Source of the DNA: Promineifilum sp.
Lineage (GTDB): Bacteria; Chloroflexota; Anaerolineae; Promineifilales; Promineifilaceae
Direction: 5' to 3'
DNA: 64,000 nt
NCBI GenBank assembly: GCA_017983515.1
Contig: JAGOBF010000006.1
Coordinates: 98,228-162,227, forward strand
Shown here in pieces: positions 18,816 through 26,410 of the stretch (within the stretch, counting starts at the first letter, position 1; each line of letters begins with the position of its first letter). Both the position numbers and the translations under genes were made by a program. Below the pieces are notes generated by a model. It worked only from the letters and a program-made list of their open reading frames with translations. It did not search any database and had not been told where the DNA came from.

Positions 18816-20151
18816 GCCGGCGGCCGGACGCGACGGCGGCATCGGCAAGCCCGACTGCCCCCACTGCGGCGGGCTGGGCTACGTCGTGCCCGCGTTGGCG
18901 CCGGACACCCCCGGCTTCGGCCGCGCCGTCGTCTGCGTCTGCCGCGCCGCCGACCAGGAAAAGGCGCGCCTCGACAGCCTGATGAAGGTGAGCCAGATCG
19001 GCGCGCTGGCCGACTGTACCTTCGAGACGTTCCTGCCCGAAGGCCACGGACTGACCCAAGCCCGGCAGCGCAACCTGCGCCAGGCCTATGAACGGGCGGC
19101 CGACTACGCTCGCGCCCCCCACGGGTGGCTCATCCTGAAGGGCGGCTACGGCTGCGGCAAAACCCATCTGGCGGCGGCCATCGCTAACCACCGGCTGGCG
19201 GCCGGTCGCCCCGTGCTGTTCGTCAACACGCCCGACCTGCTCGACCATCTGCGGGCCACGTTCAACCCCGAATCGACGGTCAGCTACGACGAGCGCTTCG
19301 ACCAGGTGCGCAACAGCCCGCTGCTCATCCTCGATGATCTGGGCACGCAGAGCAACAGCGAGTGGGCGCAGGAGAAACTGTACCAGATCCTCAACTTCCG
19401 CTACAACGCCAAGCTGCCCACGGTCATCACCACCAATCTCGATCTGGAGTCGATCGAGATCCGCATGCGCTCGCGTATGGTCGACCCCGGCCTGTCGCAG
19501 ATCATCCACATCGCCGCTCCCGACTTCCGCCGGGCGGGTGTGGGCGACGAGCAATCGGACCTCTCGACGCTGAATCTCCACAGCGACAAGACGTTTGAGA
19601 CGTTCGACGCGCGCGATAACGAGCTGCCGCGCGCGCAGGCCGACAATCTGCACCGGGCACTGCAACTGGCCGTGGCCTTTGCCGAACATCCGGCGGACTG
19701 GCTGGTGTTCAACAGCGTGGCCTACGGCAACGGCAAGACCCATTTGGCGGCGGCCATCGCCAACTACGTCGCCAACAGCGGCGAGCCTGTACTTTTCGTT
19801 GTCGTGCCCGACCTGCTGGATCACCTGCGCGCCTCGTTCAACCCCAGCAGCCAGAGCCGGCTGGACAAGCGCTTCGACGAGGTGAAATCCGCCTCGCTGC
19901 TGGTGCTCGACGATCTGGGCACGGAGAGCGCCACTGCCTGGGCGCGCGAGAAGCTCTATCAGCTCTTCAACCATCGCTACAACGCCCGCCTGGCCACCGT
20001 CATCACCACCGCCGTGCCCATCGAGCAGCTCGACCCGCGCCTGGCCTCGCGCATGCTCGACGGCATCCGCTGCACCTTCTTCGTGCTGGAAGCGCCCAGC
20101 TATCGGGGAAAGGCGACACGGCCGCGAAGGAGTGGGGGACGGCGGCCCTAG
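18736..20151 (+). CDS. DnaC/DnaI-like helicase loader with two tandem AAA+ ATPase domains
   Basis: 471 residues from ATG 18736, behind AGGAAGGAAGACAAG; the start lies inside the DnaD gene. N-terminus: CPHCGGLGYVV and VVCVCRAADQEKAR, a possible Zn site as in DnaI/DnaC relatives. AAA+ domain 1: GGYGCGKTHLAAAIANH around 136, LLILDDLGTQ (Walker B), TVITTNLDLE (sensor 1), RMRSRMVDP (Arg finger region). A second complete AAA+ domain follows from about 310: VAYGNGKTHLAAAIANY, in which the first Gly of the P-loop is replaced, LLVLDDLGTE, TVITTAVPIE, DPRLASRM. The shared KTHLAAAIAN and DLLDHLRA blocks point to an internal duplication. Usual loaders have one domain of about 250 residues. A terminator follows. 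Confidence 0.88.
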   Translation: MRSTREILNEAYEGKSRPNMTTSSGAEPAAGRDGGIGKPDCPHCGGLGYVVPALAPDTPGFGRAVVCVCRAADQEKARLDSLMKVSQIGALADCTFETFLPEGHGLTQARQRNLRQAYERAADYARAPHGWLILKGGYGCGKTHLAAAIANHRLAAGRPVLFVNTPDLLDHLRATFNPESTVSYDERFDQVRNSPLLILDDLGTQSNSEWAQEKLYQILNFRYNAKLPTVITTNLDLESIEIRMRSRMVDPGLSQIIHIAAPDFRRAGVGDEQSDLSTLNLHSDKTFETFDARDNELPRAQADNLHRALQLAVAFAEHPADWLVFNSVAYGNGKTHLAAAIANYVANSGEPVLFVVVPDLLDHLRASFNPSSQSRLDKRFDEVKSASLLVLDDLGTESATAWAREKLYQLFNHRYNARLATVITTAVPIEQLDPRLASRMLDGIRCTFFVLEAPSYRGKATRPRRSGGRRP

Positions 20152-20201
20152 CGAACGCCGGCCTCTTTTCGGGGCATCAGCAAACTGGCCTTTAGAAATG
20201 G

Positions 20202-20230
20202 AAGGGCGCACACAGGTGCGCCCTTTTTTT
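20202..20230 (+). terminator. Intrinsic terminator of the dnaB operon
   Basis: Perfect 10-bp stem AAGGGCGCAC/GTGCGCCCTT, 4-base loop ACAG, then seven T. It lies 50 bases after the loader stop codon. Confidence 0.92.
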
Positions 20231-20340
20231 GGGCCAGGCAAACATATCTCGGCCGGTAAACCTCCCTCGATCTGTCCTTCGCAGGCGGGCACACCCAGGG
20301 TAATACGCAAGGCGCGTCCCCACCACTTCATACTAAGTTC

Positions 20341-20408
20341 TTGACAATACTGTGTGATGTATAGTATACTGTTGCTATGTATCACACAGTAACATAGGAC
20401 ACACAGTA
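20341..20408 (+). promoter_or_regulatory. Promoter and PadR-type operator of the PadR/HAAS operon
   Basis: TTGACA (20341-20346), 18-base spacer, TATACT (20365-20370). A perfect 11-bp inverted repeat TACTGTGTGAT (20348-20358) and ATCACACAGTA (20381-20391) covers the spacer and the start region. A third half-site ACACACAGTA (20399-20408) abuts the ATG. Binding by the PadR protein would block RNA polymerase, so autorepression is the likely logic. The mRNA leader would be short. Confidence 0.8.
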
Positions 20409-20409
20409 T

Positions 20410-20757
20410 ATGACCGAGATAGACGACAACATCAGTAAGCTACGTCTGGAGCTGCGGCGCGGGGTCGTCGTACTGGCCGTCCTCAGCCGCCTGACCGCCC
20501 CACAGTACGGTTACAGCCTCATCCAGGAATTGGCCGAGCGCGGGCTGGACGTCGAGGAAGGCACTCTCTACCCCCTGCTGCGGCGGCTGGAGAAACAAGG
20601 CCTGCTGGAAAGTGAATGGGAAGTCGGCGAAGCGCGACCCCGCAAGTATTACCAAATCAACAAACAAGGACGCAAGGTGCTCGACACGCTGTCGGCCGAC
20701 TGGTTTGAGACCGTCGACGTGATGCGCGACCTGCTGACTCAGGGAGAGAAATCATGA
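20410..20757 (+). CDS. PadR-family transcriptional regulator
   Basis: 115 residues, the usual size for the small PadR subfamily. Winged-helix region: GVVVLAVLSRLTAPQYGYSL, LDVEEGTLYPLLRRLEKQGL (recognition helix and wing), RKYYQINKQGRKVLDTL. Dimeric repressors of this class often control a membrane protein gene next door. Here the HAAS membrane gene starts in a 4-base ATGA overlap with the PadR stop. The operator described at 20341-20408 sits directly upstream. Confidence 0.93.
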   Translation: MTEIDDNISKLRLELRRGVVVLAVLSRLTAPQYGYSLIQELAERGLDVEEGTLYPLLRRLEKQGLLESEWEVGEARPRKYYQINKQGRKVLDTLSADWFETVDVMRDLLTQGEKS

Positions 20758-21743
20758 CCGATTTAGTCGAACGCTACGTATACCAGGTGGGACGTTACCT
20801 ACCCGAAGGCGAGCGCAAGGAGATTCAAAACGAATTGCGCTCGCTCATCCGCGACCAGTTGGACGACCGCTACAAGGCCTCGCCTACCGAGGACGACGTC
20901 GTCGGGCTGTTGACCGAGCTGGGCGACCCGCGCCATATGGCCGCTTCCTACGGCGGCGAACAGTACCTTATCGGCCCGGAACTGTATCCGATCATGGTGC
21001 GCGTACTACAGCGGGGCTGGCTGTGGATTCCAGCCCTGGTGGTCGTCGTTCGCGTCCTCGTCACTTTTCTGTTGGCCGAGCCGACCACACTGATTGGTCT
21101 GTTGTTAGAAACGGCGTTCACTGTGGTGCAGGCCCTGGCCGTCTTCAGCGGCATCGTCGTGCTCATCTTTGCCATCCTGCAACATTCCGGCGAGAAGCTG
21201 GAAGAAATCGACGGGCCGTTCGACCCGCGCCATTTGCCGCGCGTCGAGGACCCGGCCGGGATCGACCGCGGCGAAGTGGCCCTGGGCATCGCCTTCAACA
21301 TCTTTATGGCCCTCGTCCTGACCTACTTCCTGCGCGTGGGCGGGCTGACGCTGCGCTTCAACCTGACCGAGTCGATCGACGTGCTGCCGGTGCCGGCGCT
21401 ATGGCTGGTGACCGGCATCCTGTCTCTCATCGGCCTGATCCTGATCAACGGCGTGGTGCTGCGGCGCGGCCGCTGGAGCGCCGGCCTGGCGCTGGCCGAT
21501 CTGGCCCTGAACATGGTCGGCGTGGTCGGCGGGTACTTCGTATTCATCCTGCCGCTCGTCGATTTGCTGTTCGAGAAGGTGCCCAGTCTGATGAATATAC
21601 CGTTGGCCGACCGCTGGCCGCTGGCCCTGGCCGTCCTCCTGGGCCTAATCACGGCCATCGAGGGCCTCAGCCGGCTACTCAAGATACTGTACGGCAACCG
21701 CAACGACAATCGGGCCTACCCGTCGGCCCAGCCGGAAGGCTAG
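20754..21743 (+). CDS. HAAS-domain membrane protein, partner of PadR
   Basis: 329 residues. The N-terminal 75 residues form a cytoplasmic HAAS-type helical domain (VERYVYQVGRYLPEGERKEI, LTELGDPRHMAASYGG), common in proteins coded beside PadR regulators. About seven hydrophobic segments follow (for example WIPALVVVVRVLVTFLLA, ALAVFSGIVVLIFAILQ, VALGIAFNIFMALVLTYFL, LWLVTGILSLIGLILING, WPLALAVLLGLITAIEGL). Similar pairs sense envelope stress or antimicrobials in Gram-positive bacteria; whether this one does is unknown. Translation is coupled to PadR. Confidence 0.8.
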   Translation: MTDLVERYVYQVGRYLPEGERKEIQNELRSLIRDQLDDRYKASPTEDDVVGLLTELGDPRHMAASYGGEQYLIGPELYPIMVRVLQRGWLWIPALVVVVRVLVTFLLAEPTTLIGLLLETAFTVVQALAVFSGIVVLIFAILQHSGEKLEEIDGPFDPRHLPRVEDPAGIDRGEVALGIAFNIFMALVLTYFLRVGGLTLRFNLTESIDVLPVPALWLVTGILSLIGLILINGVVLRRGRWSAGLALADLALNMVGVVGGYFVFILPLVDLLFEKVPSLMNIPLADRWPLALAVLLGLITAIEGLSRLLKILYGNRNDNRAYPSAQPEG

Positions 21744-21749
21744 GATACC

Positions 21750-22544
21750 ATGAGCGCTGGCCCCCTCCCTCCACCCATTCTCCTCACCATCGCCGGCTCC
21801 GACTCCGGCGGCGCGGCCGGCCTCCAGGCCGACCTGAAGACCTGGGCCGCCCTTGGCGCTTACGGCATGAGCGCCATCACCGCCGTCACAGCCCAGAATA
21901 GCGAGCGCGTGGTCGCCGTCCACTACCTGCCGCCGGACTTCGTGGCCGCGCAGATCGACGCTGTGCTGTCCGACTACGGCGCGGTGGCCATCAAGACCGG
22001 CTTTCTGGGCCGCGTCGACATCATCGCCGCCGTGGCCGGCCGGCTGGCCTATTGGCGCCAGCAGTTGTCGCCGCGGCCGTTTATCCTCATCGACCCCGTG
22101 TTGGTCAACCACCGCGGCGAAAGTATGTTCGCGCCGGCCGTGGCCGCCGCCTATCGCGACTTGCTCTGCCCGTTGGCCGATCTGATGACGCCCAACACGG
22201 CCGAGGCAGTGTTGCTGGATAGGGCCGGCGGCGGGGAGAACGTCTTGGTAACGGGCCTGGCAGGTAAACGCGTGGCACGCGAAGATGAGATCGTCGACGT
22301 GTATGGAGCCGGCGATCGGCGGGTTGAACTGCCCCAGCCGCGCCTGGACACGATCAACACCCACGGCAGCGGCGACACGCTCTCGGCCGCTATCTGCGCC
22401 TATCGCGCCCAGGGCCACGACTGCCTGGAAGCCATACGCCGGGCGCAGACCTTCACCCATGCGGCCATCCGGCGCGGCGCTGCCTGGCGGCTGGGCGCGG
22501 GCCACGGGCCGCTGGGATATGGCGGCGCTCTCCCTGACGAGTAA
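21750..22544 (+). CDS. thiD: Hydroxymethylpyrimidine/phosphomethylpyrimidine kinase
   Basis: Phosphorylates HMP and HMP-P in thiamine synthesis; ribokinase fold. 264 residues. Motifs: LTIAGSDSGGAAGLQADLKT at the N-terminus, YGMSAITAVTAQNS, AVAIKTGFLG, FILIDPVLVNHRGESMF, LMTPNTAEAVLL, and the anion-hole region INTHGSGDTLSAAICAYRAQ with the catalytic Asp in GSGD. The canonical 'THGTGCTLS' Thr and Cys are replaced by Ser and Asp. Six bases after the HAAS gene, on the same strand, so possibly in that operon. No other thi genes and no TPP riboswitch were seen nearby. Confidence 0.9.
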   Translation: MSAGPLPPPILLTIAGSDSGGAAGLQADLKTWAALGAYGMSAITAVTAQNSERVVAVHYLPPDFVAAQIDAVLSDYGAVAIKTGFLGRVDIIAAVAGRLAYWRQQLSPRPFILIDPVLVNHRGESMFAPAVAAAYRDLLCPLADLMTPNTAEAVLLDRAGGGENVLVTGLAGKRVAREDEIVDVYGAGDRRVELPQPRLDTINTHGSGDTLSAAICAYRAQGHDCLEAIRRAQTFTHAAIRRGAAWRLGAGHGPLGYGGALPDE

Positions 22545-22551
22545 ACCGCCC

Positions 22552-22593
22552 GCTGATCGCTGCCTGCTGATCACTGCCTGCTGATCACTGCTT
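22552..22593. repeat. Three tandem 14-bp units after thiD
   Basis: GCTGATCGCTGCCT, GCTGATCACTGCCT and GCTGATCACTGCTT follow one another starting 7 bases after the thiD stop. Function unknown; simple slippage repeat. Confidence 0.8.
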
Positions 22594-22597
22594 TCCC

Positions 22598-22649
22598 TTG
22601 CCCTTCGCCCCATCCTCTGCTATGCTCACTACATTCAAAACATATTGAA
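22598..22649 (+). promoter_or_regulatory. Promoter and candidate operator of the GbsR-like regulator
   Basis: TTGCCC (22598-22603), 17-base spacer, TATGCT (22621-22626). Directly downstream lies TTCAA (22634-22638), six bases, TTGAA (22645-22649), a short inverted repeat over the probable start site. This fits autorepression by the gene product. Confidence 0.5.
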
Positions 22650-22660
22650 CGTAGGGATGT

Positions 22661-23197
22661 ATGCACGAAACATTGACCGCGGTTAACGACAGCACCGTAG
22701 CCGGCCTCGGCCGTCTGGCCCGTTTTTTCGGCTTCAGCGACGTCATGGGCCGTCTCTACGGCACTCTACTGCTCAGCCCCGCGCCCCTTTCGCTCGATCA
22801 ATTGGGCGACACGCTGGAGATCAGCAAAGGCTCAGTCAGCATGAACATGCGCGATCTGGAGCGCTGGGGCATGGCCAAGGAAGTCTGGGTGCGCGGCGAG
22901 CGCCGCAAGTTCTACAAGGCCGAATCCGACATGTGGCAGGTCATCCGCAACGTGCTGGGCAGCCGCGAACAGCGCGAGGTGCAGTTGGCGCTGGGCGTGC
23001 TGGGCGAGAGCATCGAGAAGCTCCAGGCCGCCGAACGCGACCTCTCGGCCGATGAGCAGCAATTGGCTCGCTACTACCTCGACCGCATCGGCGACCTGCA
23101 AGCGTTCTTCCAGTTCGCCCAGTTGGCCCTCCACGCCGTCCTCGGCGGCGACAAGGGGCTGGATTTCGACGCGATCACGAAGATCGAGATCGAATAA
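22661..23197 (+). CDS. GbsR/MarR-family transcriptional regulator
   Basis: 178 residues. Winged helix-turn-helix: FFGFSDVMGRLYGTLLLSPA, SLDQLGDTLEISKGSVSMNM (helix-turn-helix), LERWGMAKEVWVRGERRKFY (wing), YKAESDMWQVIRNVLGSRE. The length and the MGRLYGTLLLSP motif match the GbsR group, some of which respond to choline or betaine. The C-terminal helices (EKLQAAERDLSADEQQLARY) would form the dimer interface. No transporter or betaine gene is adjacent, so the ligand is unknown. Convergent with the epimerase gene. Confidence 0.85.
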   Translation: MHETLTAVNDSTVAGLGRLARFFGFSDVMGRLYGTLLLSPAPLSLDQLGDTLEISKGSVSMNMRDLERWGMAKEVWVRGERRKFYKAESDMWQVIRNVLGSREQREVQLALGVLGESIEKLQAAERDLSADEQQLARYYLDRIGDLQAFFQFAQLALHAVLGGDKGLDFDAITKIEIE

Positions 23198-23254
23198 GGC
23201 CTGAACGTAATCCTCATTGACCTCTGCAATGCGGTCGCTCATCATCGCTTCTGA

Positions 23255-24289
23255 TCAGAACAGGGTCGGGTTGGCCGCCACCCATTCGTAGAGCCGGCCG
23301 ATGCCTTCGCGGGGCGAGACGCGCGGCCGCCAGCCCAACCGCTCGGCCGCCCGCTGAATGTCGGCCACGAACACACGCTGGTCGCCCGGCCGCCACGGGC
23401 CATAGGTCACCGCCACCGGCCGGCCGGCCAACTCTGCCAGCAGCGGCCCAAACTCGGTCCAGACCGCCAGTGTGTTGTCCGGCCCGCCGCCCAGGTTAAA
23501 CACCTCGCCCCTGAACTCGTCGATCCGGTCGATGCCCAGCTGATAGGCGGCCACCAGATCATCAACGTGGAGCACGTCACGCACCTGCAGCCCGTCGCCG
23601 TAGATGGCGATCGGCCGCCCCAGCACCGTGGCGATGACGAAGTGGGCCACCCAGCCCTGATCCTCGACGCCGAACTGCCGTTGCCCGTAGATACACGACT
23701 GCCGCCAGACCAGCGTCCGCAGCCCGTAGATGCGGGCGTAATCGCGCACGTACTGGTCGCCCGCGCCCTTCGAGCAGCCGTAAGGCGAGTGGAAGTCCAG
23801 GGGGAAGGTCTCGGGGATGCCGTGGGGATAGTCGGCGTAGGCGTAGCGTTGCCCCGTTTGCACGATGCCCACGTCCTCCATGCCGCCATAGACCTTGTTG
23901 GTGGAGGCATAGAGCAGGGCCGCGCCGGGCGCGTGGAGGCGCACGGCCTCCAACACATTGAACGTGCCCAGGGCGTTGATCTCGAAATCCTCGCGCGGAT
24001 CAACCACCGACGCCGTGACCGCCACCTGCCCGGCCAGATGGAGCACGACCGCCGGCGCGGCCTGGGCCACGGCCGCTGCCAGTGCCTCATAGTCGCGCAC
24101 ATCGGCCTCGATGACGCGCAGCCGCTCGCCGCCGTGGCGTTCGTGCAGCCAGGCCAGATTGGCCCGCCCGCCCTTGCGCGTCAGGTTGTCATAGATCGTG
24201 ACAGCCTGCCCGCGCTGCAAGAAATGGTCGGCGCTGTTGCAGCCGATGAACCCGGCCCCGCCGGTGATGAAAACGTGTTGGTTATTCAT
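23255..24289 (-). CDS. NAD-dependent epimerase, CDP-paratose 2-epimerase-like
   Basis: About 344 residues from ATG 24289. Extended SDR: HVFITGGAGFIGCNSADHFL (NAD-binding GxxGxxG), VLHLAGQVAVTASV, YASTNKVYGGMEDV, and the catalytic pair in HSPYGCSKGAGDQYVRDYA (YxxxK). The block WRQSCIYGQRQFGVEDQGWV is typical of CDP-paratose/CDP-tyvelose 2-epimerase relatives, enzymes of dideoxy-sugar synthesis for surface polysaccharide. No CDP-sugar synthesis cluster surrounds it, so the true substrate could be another nucleotide sugar. ATG 24289 was preferred over 24331 because the Rossmann strand begins right after it. Confidence 0.85.
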   Translation of the reverse strand: MNNQHVFITGGAGFIGCNSADHFLQRGQAVTIYDNLTRKGGRANLAWLHERHGGERLRVIEADVRDYEALAAAVAQAAPAVVLHLAGQVAVTASVVDPREDFEINALGTFNVLEAVRLHAPGAALLYASTNKVYGGMEDVGIVQTGQRYAYADYPHGIPETFPLDFHSPYGCSKGAGDQYVRDYARIYGLRTLVWRQSCIYGQRQFGVEDQGWVAHFVIATVLGRPIAIYGDGLQVRDVLHVDDLVAAYQLGIDRIDEFRGEVFNLGGGPDNTLAVWTEFGPLLAELAGRPVAVTYGPWRPGDQRVFVADIQRAAERLGWRPRVSPREGIGRLYEWVAANPTLF

Positions 24290-24319
24290 AATTGAAGAAA
24301 GGGGGATGGCTATAAATTT

Positions 24320-24405
24320 GACCGGGGACACAGATGATCACCAAAGAAATAGATCCGTATCGTCCGTCCTAATCCGTAGCCAACGCTTAATCTGCCGCTT
24401 TATAC
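24320..24405. repeat. Degenerate CACAGAT...AATCTG intergenic element
   Basis: Between the epimerase and rimI: GACACAGATGATCACC, then ATAGATCCGTATCGTCCG, AATCCGTAGCC and TTAATCTGCC. The words match those at 16652-16731 and 36100-36130. The stem is weaker here, so it is a decayed copy. Confidence 0.35.
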
Positions 24406-24409
24406 AACC

Positions 24410-24940
24410 TCAACTGGCAAAATCCGCAGCGACGCGCGCCGCCAGCCAGGCGCAGTAATCCGGTTGCTCGGCGAAATCGACGGTCATCAGCAGCGCGTCT
24501 TCGCCCGTGTCGTGATAGTAGCGCCGCCGCCGGCCGACCTCCTGGAAGCGATACTTGCGATAGAGCCCCTGGGCCGGCGTGTTGCTCGGCCGCACCTCCA
24601 GCGTCACCAGCAGCGGCTCCAGCCGGCACGCCTCCAGCAGCAGGTTGAGCAAGAGCCATTCCCCGCGCCCCCGCCCGCGCTCGTCGGGATGCACGGCGAT
24701 CGTGCTGACGTGGACCTCGTCGGCGATGAGCCAGAAGCCGGTGTGACCGACGAGCGTTTCCCCGGCCGCGTCGCGCCGCACCAGCACCTGATAGTGGGCC
24801 AGGCGATTGTCGGTCAACTCGTTGTGGTACAGTTGGGCGGTGGAAGGCGAGGGAAACGACAGCCGGTCGATCTCCAGCACGGCCGGGATGTCGTCGAGGG
24901 TCATCGGCCGCAGCGAATAAGGTGCGGGCGTCGCCAGCAT
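24410..24940 (-). CDS. rimI: Ribosomal-protein-alanine N-acetyltransferase (GNAT)
   Basis: 176 residues of the GNAT fold: LRPMTLDDIPAVLEIDRLSF at the N-terminus, VHVSTIAVHPDERGRGRGEW (acetyl-CoA-binding R/Q-x-x-G-x-G/A loop), LLVTLEVRPSNTPAQGLYRK, FQEVGRRRRYYHDTGEDALLM. The RPSNxxAxxLY and GED/DALLM blocks are RimI signatures. RimI acetylates the N-terminus of ribosomal protein S18; relatives linked to the tsa genes are common. It lies 4 bases downstream of tsaB, in the order tsaE-tsaB-rimI, the classic gene set around t6A synthesis. Confidence 0.9.
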   Translation of the reverse strand: MLATPAPYSLRPMTLDDIPAVLEIDRLSFPSPSTAQLYHNELTDNRLAHYQVLVRRDAAGETLVGHTGFWLIADEVHVSTIAVHPDERGRGRGEWLLLNLLLEACRLEPLLVTLEVRPSNTPAQGLYRKYRFQEVGRRRRYYHDTGEDALLMTVDFAEQPDYCAWLAARVAADFAS

Positions 24941-24944
24941 GGCC

Positions 24945-25604
24945 CTAACCCGGCTCGCGCAGATAGAGCGGGGCCAGGGCGTCGGCCTCGGTCACCTGCT
25001 GCTTCTTCCAGCGCCCCCAGCCGATCTCGGCCAGCACGGCCGCGCGCCGCACAGACGCGGCCGGGCCGACGATGTGGGCCGAGCGATTGACGCGACGGAT
25101 GAGCTTGGCCGCCGTGGCGCCGATCTCCCCGGCAAAGGCCACCGGGACCTGCAAGCGACTGAGCAGGTCTTCCCACTGGGTCAGCATGGGATCACCGACC
25201 GGCTCCCAGCCCTGCTTGCCGTTCCAGCTATACTGCCCGGCCCACAGGCGCGACCGGCCCGCCTGGGCCAGCGCCACCAGATCGGTCTCCAGGCGCGGGA
25301 CGGCGGCGGCCACGATGTCGAGCGTCGGCACGCCGATGAGCGGCAGCTTCTGGCCCAGGGCAATGCCCTTGGCCAGGGCCAGCCCCACGCGCAGGCCGGT
25401 GTAGGAGCCGGGGCCAATGGCGACGGCGATGGCGTTCAGCTCGCTGGGCGACAGGCCGGCGCGCGCCCACAGTTGGGCCACTGCCGGAGCCAGCTCGATC
25501 GTTTGCGTGCGCCGGCTGCGCCAGCCGAACTCGGCCGTCACCGTGCTGCCGTCGTGGAGGGCCAGCCCCACCCAATCCGTTGCTGTGTCTATCGCCAGTA
25601 TCAT
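24945..25604 (-). CDS. tsaB: tRNA threonylcarbamoyladenosine synthesis protein TsaB
   Basis: 219 residues. ASKHA-fold scaffold that partners TsaD and TsaE in making t6A37 on ANN-decoding tRNAs. Motifs: MILAIDTATDWVGLALHD, WRSRRTQTIELAPAVAQL, IAVAIGPGSYTGLRVGLALA, KLPLIGVPTLDIVAAA. The usual GPGSFTGLR appears as GPGSYTGLR. It starts 5 bases after tsaE and ends 4 bases before rimI. tsaD and tsaC are not in the window. Confidence 0.95.
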   Translation of the reverse strand: MILAIDTATDWVGLALHDGSTVTAEFGWRSRRTQTIELAPAVAQLWARAGLSPSELNAIAVAIGPGSYTGLRVGLALAKGIALGQKLPLIGVPTLDIVAAAVPRLETDLVALAQAGRSRLWAGQYSWNGKQGWEPVGDPMLTQWEDLLSRLQVPVAFAGEIGATAAKLIRRVNRSAHIVGPAASVRRAAVLAEIGWGRWKKQQVTEADALAPLYLREPG

Positions 25605-25609
25605 GTGTC

Positions 25610-26110
25610 TCAGACGCCAAAGGCGTTCTTGCGAAAATCCGTCAGTAATAAAGTGGAGCGCGGCCCCATCGCGTTGAGGCGCATCCGCCGCCGGGTGGGA
25701 CTATCGTAGGTCAGGGTGATCCACAGGCGGTCGGCCGGCAACAGGTCGACGATGTGCTCCGGCCACTCGATCAGCGCCGGTGCGTCGCTGTCGAGGATGT
25801 CCTCCAGCCCGACGGTGGCGATGTCGGCCGTGCGCTCCAACCGGTAACAGTCAATGTGATAGAGAATGCAGCCGTCGCTTGGCCGCGGGTATTCGTTGAT
25901 GAGGACGAACGTCGGACTGGTGACGCGCACCGGCGATCCCCAGCCGCGGCCGACGCCCCGCGCCAGCGCCGTCTTGCCCGCCCCTAACTCGCCGGACAGG
26001 CAAACCACGTCGCGCGGCTCCAGCAGCTCGCCCAGGCGAATGCCCAGGCGCTCGGTTTGGGGCACGCTTGTGCTCACAAAGTCCAGCGTTCGGTCGTCGA
26101 GAATGGCCAT
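25610..26110 (-). CDS. tsaE: tRNA threonylcarbamoyladenosine synthesis ATPase TsaE
   Basis: 166 residues. P-loop ATPase of the t6A pathway. Walker A LSGELGAGKTALARGVGRG; switch region SPVRVTSPTFVLINEYP; LYHIDCYRLE (the HxDxYR motif); GLEDILDSDAPALIEWPEHI; and the C-terminal IDxxxR-like tail. Length is at the usual 150-160. First gene of tsaE-tsaB-rimI. Start codon ATG 26108-26110. Confidence 0.95.
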   Translation of the reverse strand: MAILDDRTLDFVSTSVPQTERLGIRLGELLEPRDVVCLSGELGAGKTALARGVGRGWGSPVRVTSPTFVLINEYPRPSDGCILYHIDCYRLERTADIATVGLEDILDSDAPALIEWPEHIVDLLPADRLWITLTYDSPTRRRMRLNAMGPRSTLLLTDFRKNAFGV

Positions 26111-26410
26111 GCGCCGATTATTATACTTTCATGACCTGATACGCGCACCTGTAGATACGGTATCACCAGGACTTTTCAGTGATCGGCCGATCTCTGTGAC
26201 GTTGGTTTCCTGACCGGCCCCGCGACCCACCACGCGGCCCGGTAAGGATCCGGCGCTACCTTGCTAATCGACTCACTACTGAAAAGCCCTGACCGTATGA
26301 TCAGGGCAATCGTCTGCCAAAAAAAACGAAAAGGGCCGGGCCTCACGCGAAGCCCGACCCTTTCCAGTCGCCAAGGATGCGGGCGAGCCACAGCTCAGCC
26401 CGACCCAACA
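26111..26410. other. Intergenic region with terminator, no gene
   Basis: Holds the upstream region of tsaE and, at 26288-26364, two hairpins ending the cytochrome cluster. No ORF has coding features. Confidence 0.6.
26319..26364 (-). terminator. Intrinsic terminator of the multiheme cytochrome cluster
   Basis: On the minus strand AAAGGGTCGGGCTTCGCG folds with GAGGCCCGGCCCTTT and is followed by CG and eight T (complement of 26319-26326). A second small hairpin CCCTGA/TCAGGG (26288-26307) lies just beyond. Located 47 bases after the decaheme gene stop. Confidence 0.9.

Noticed and set aside
18667..20385. 572-residue open frame opposite the loader gene
   Set aside because: Antisense shadow; it also runs through the terminator and the PadR promoter region.
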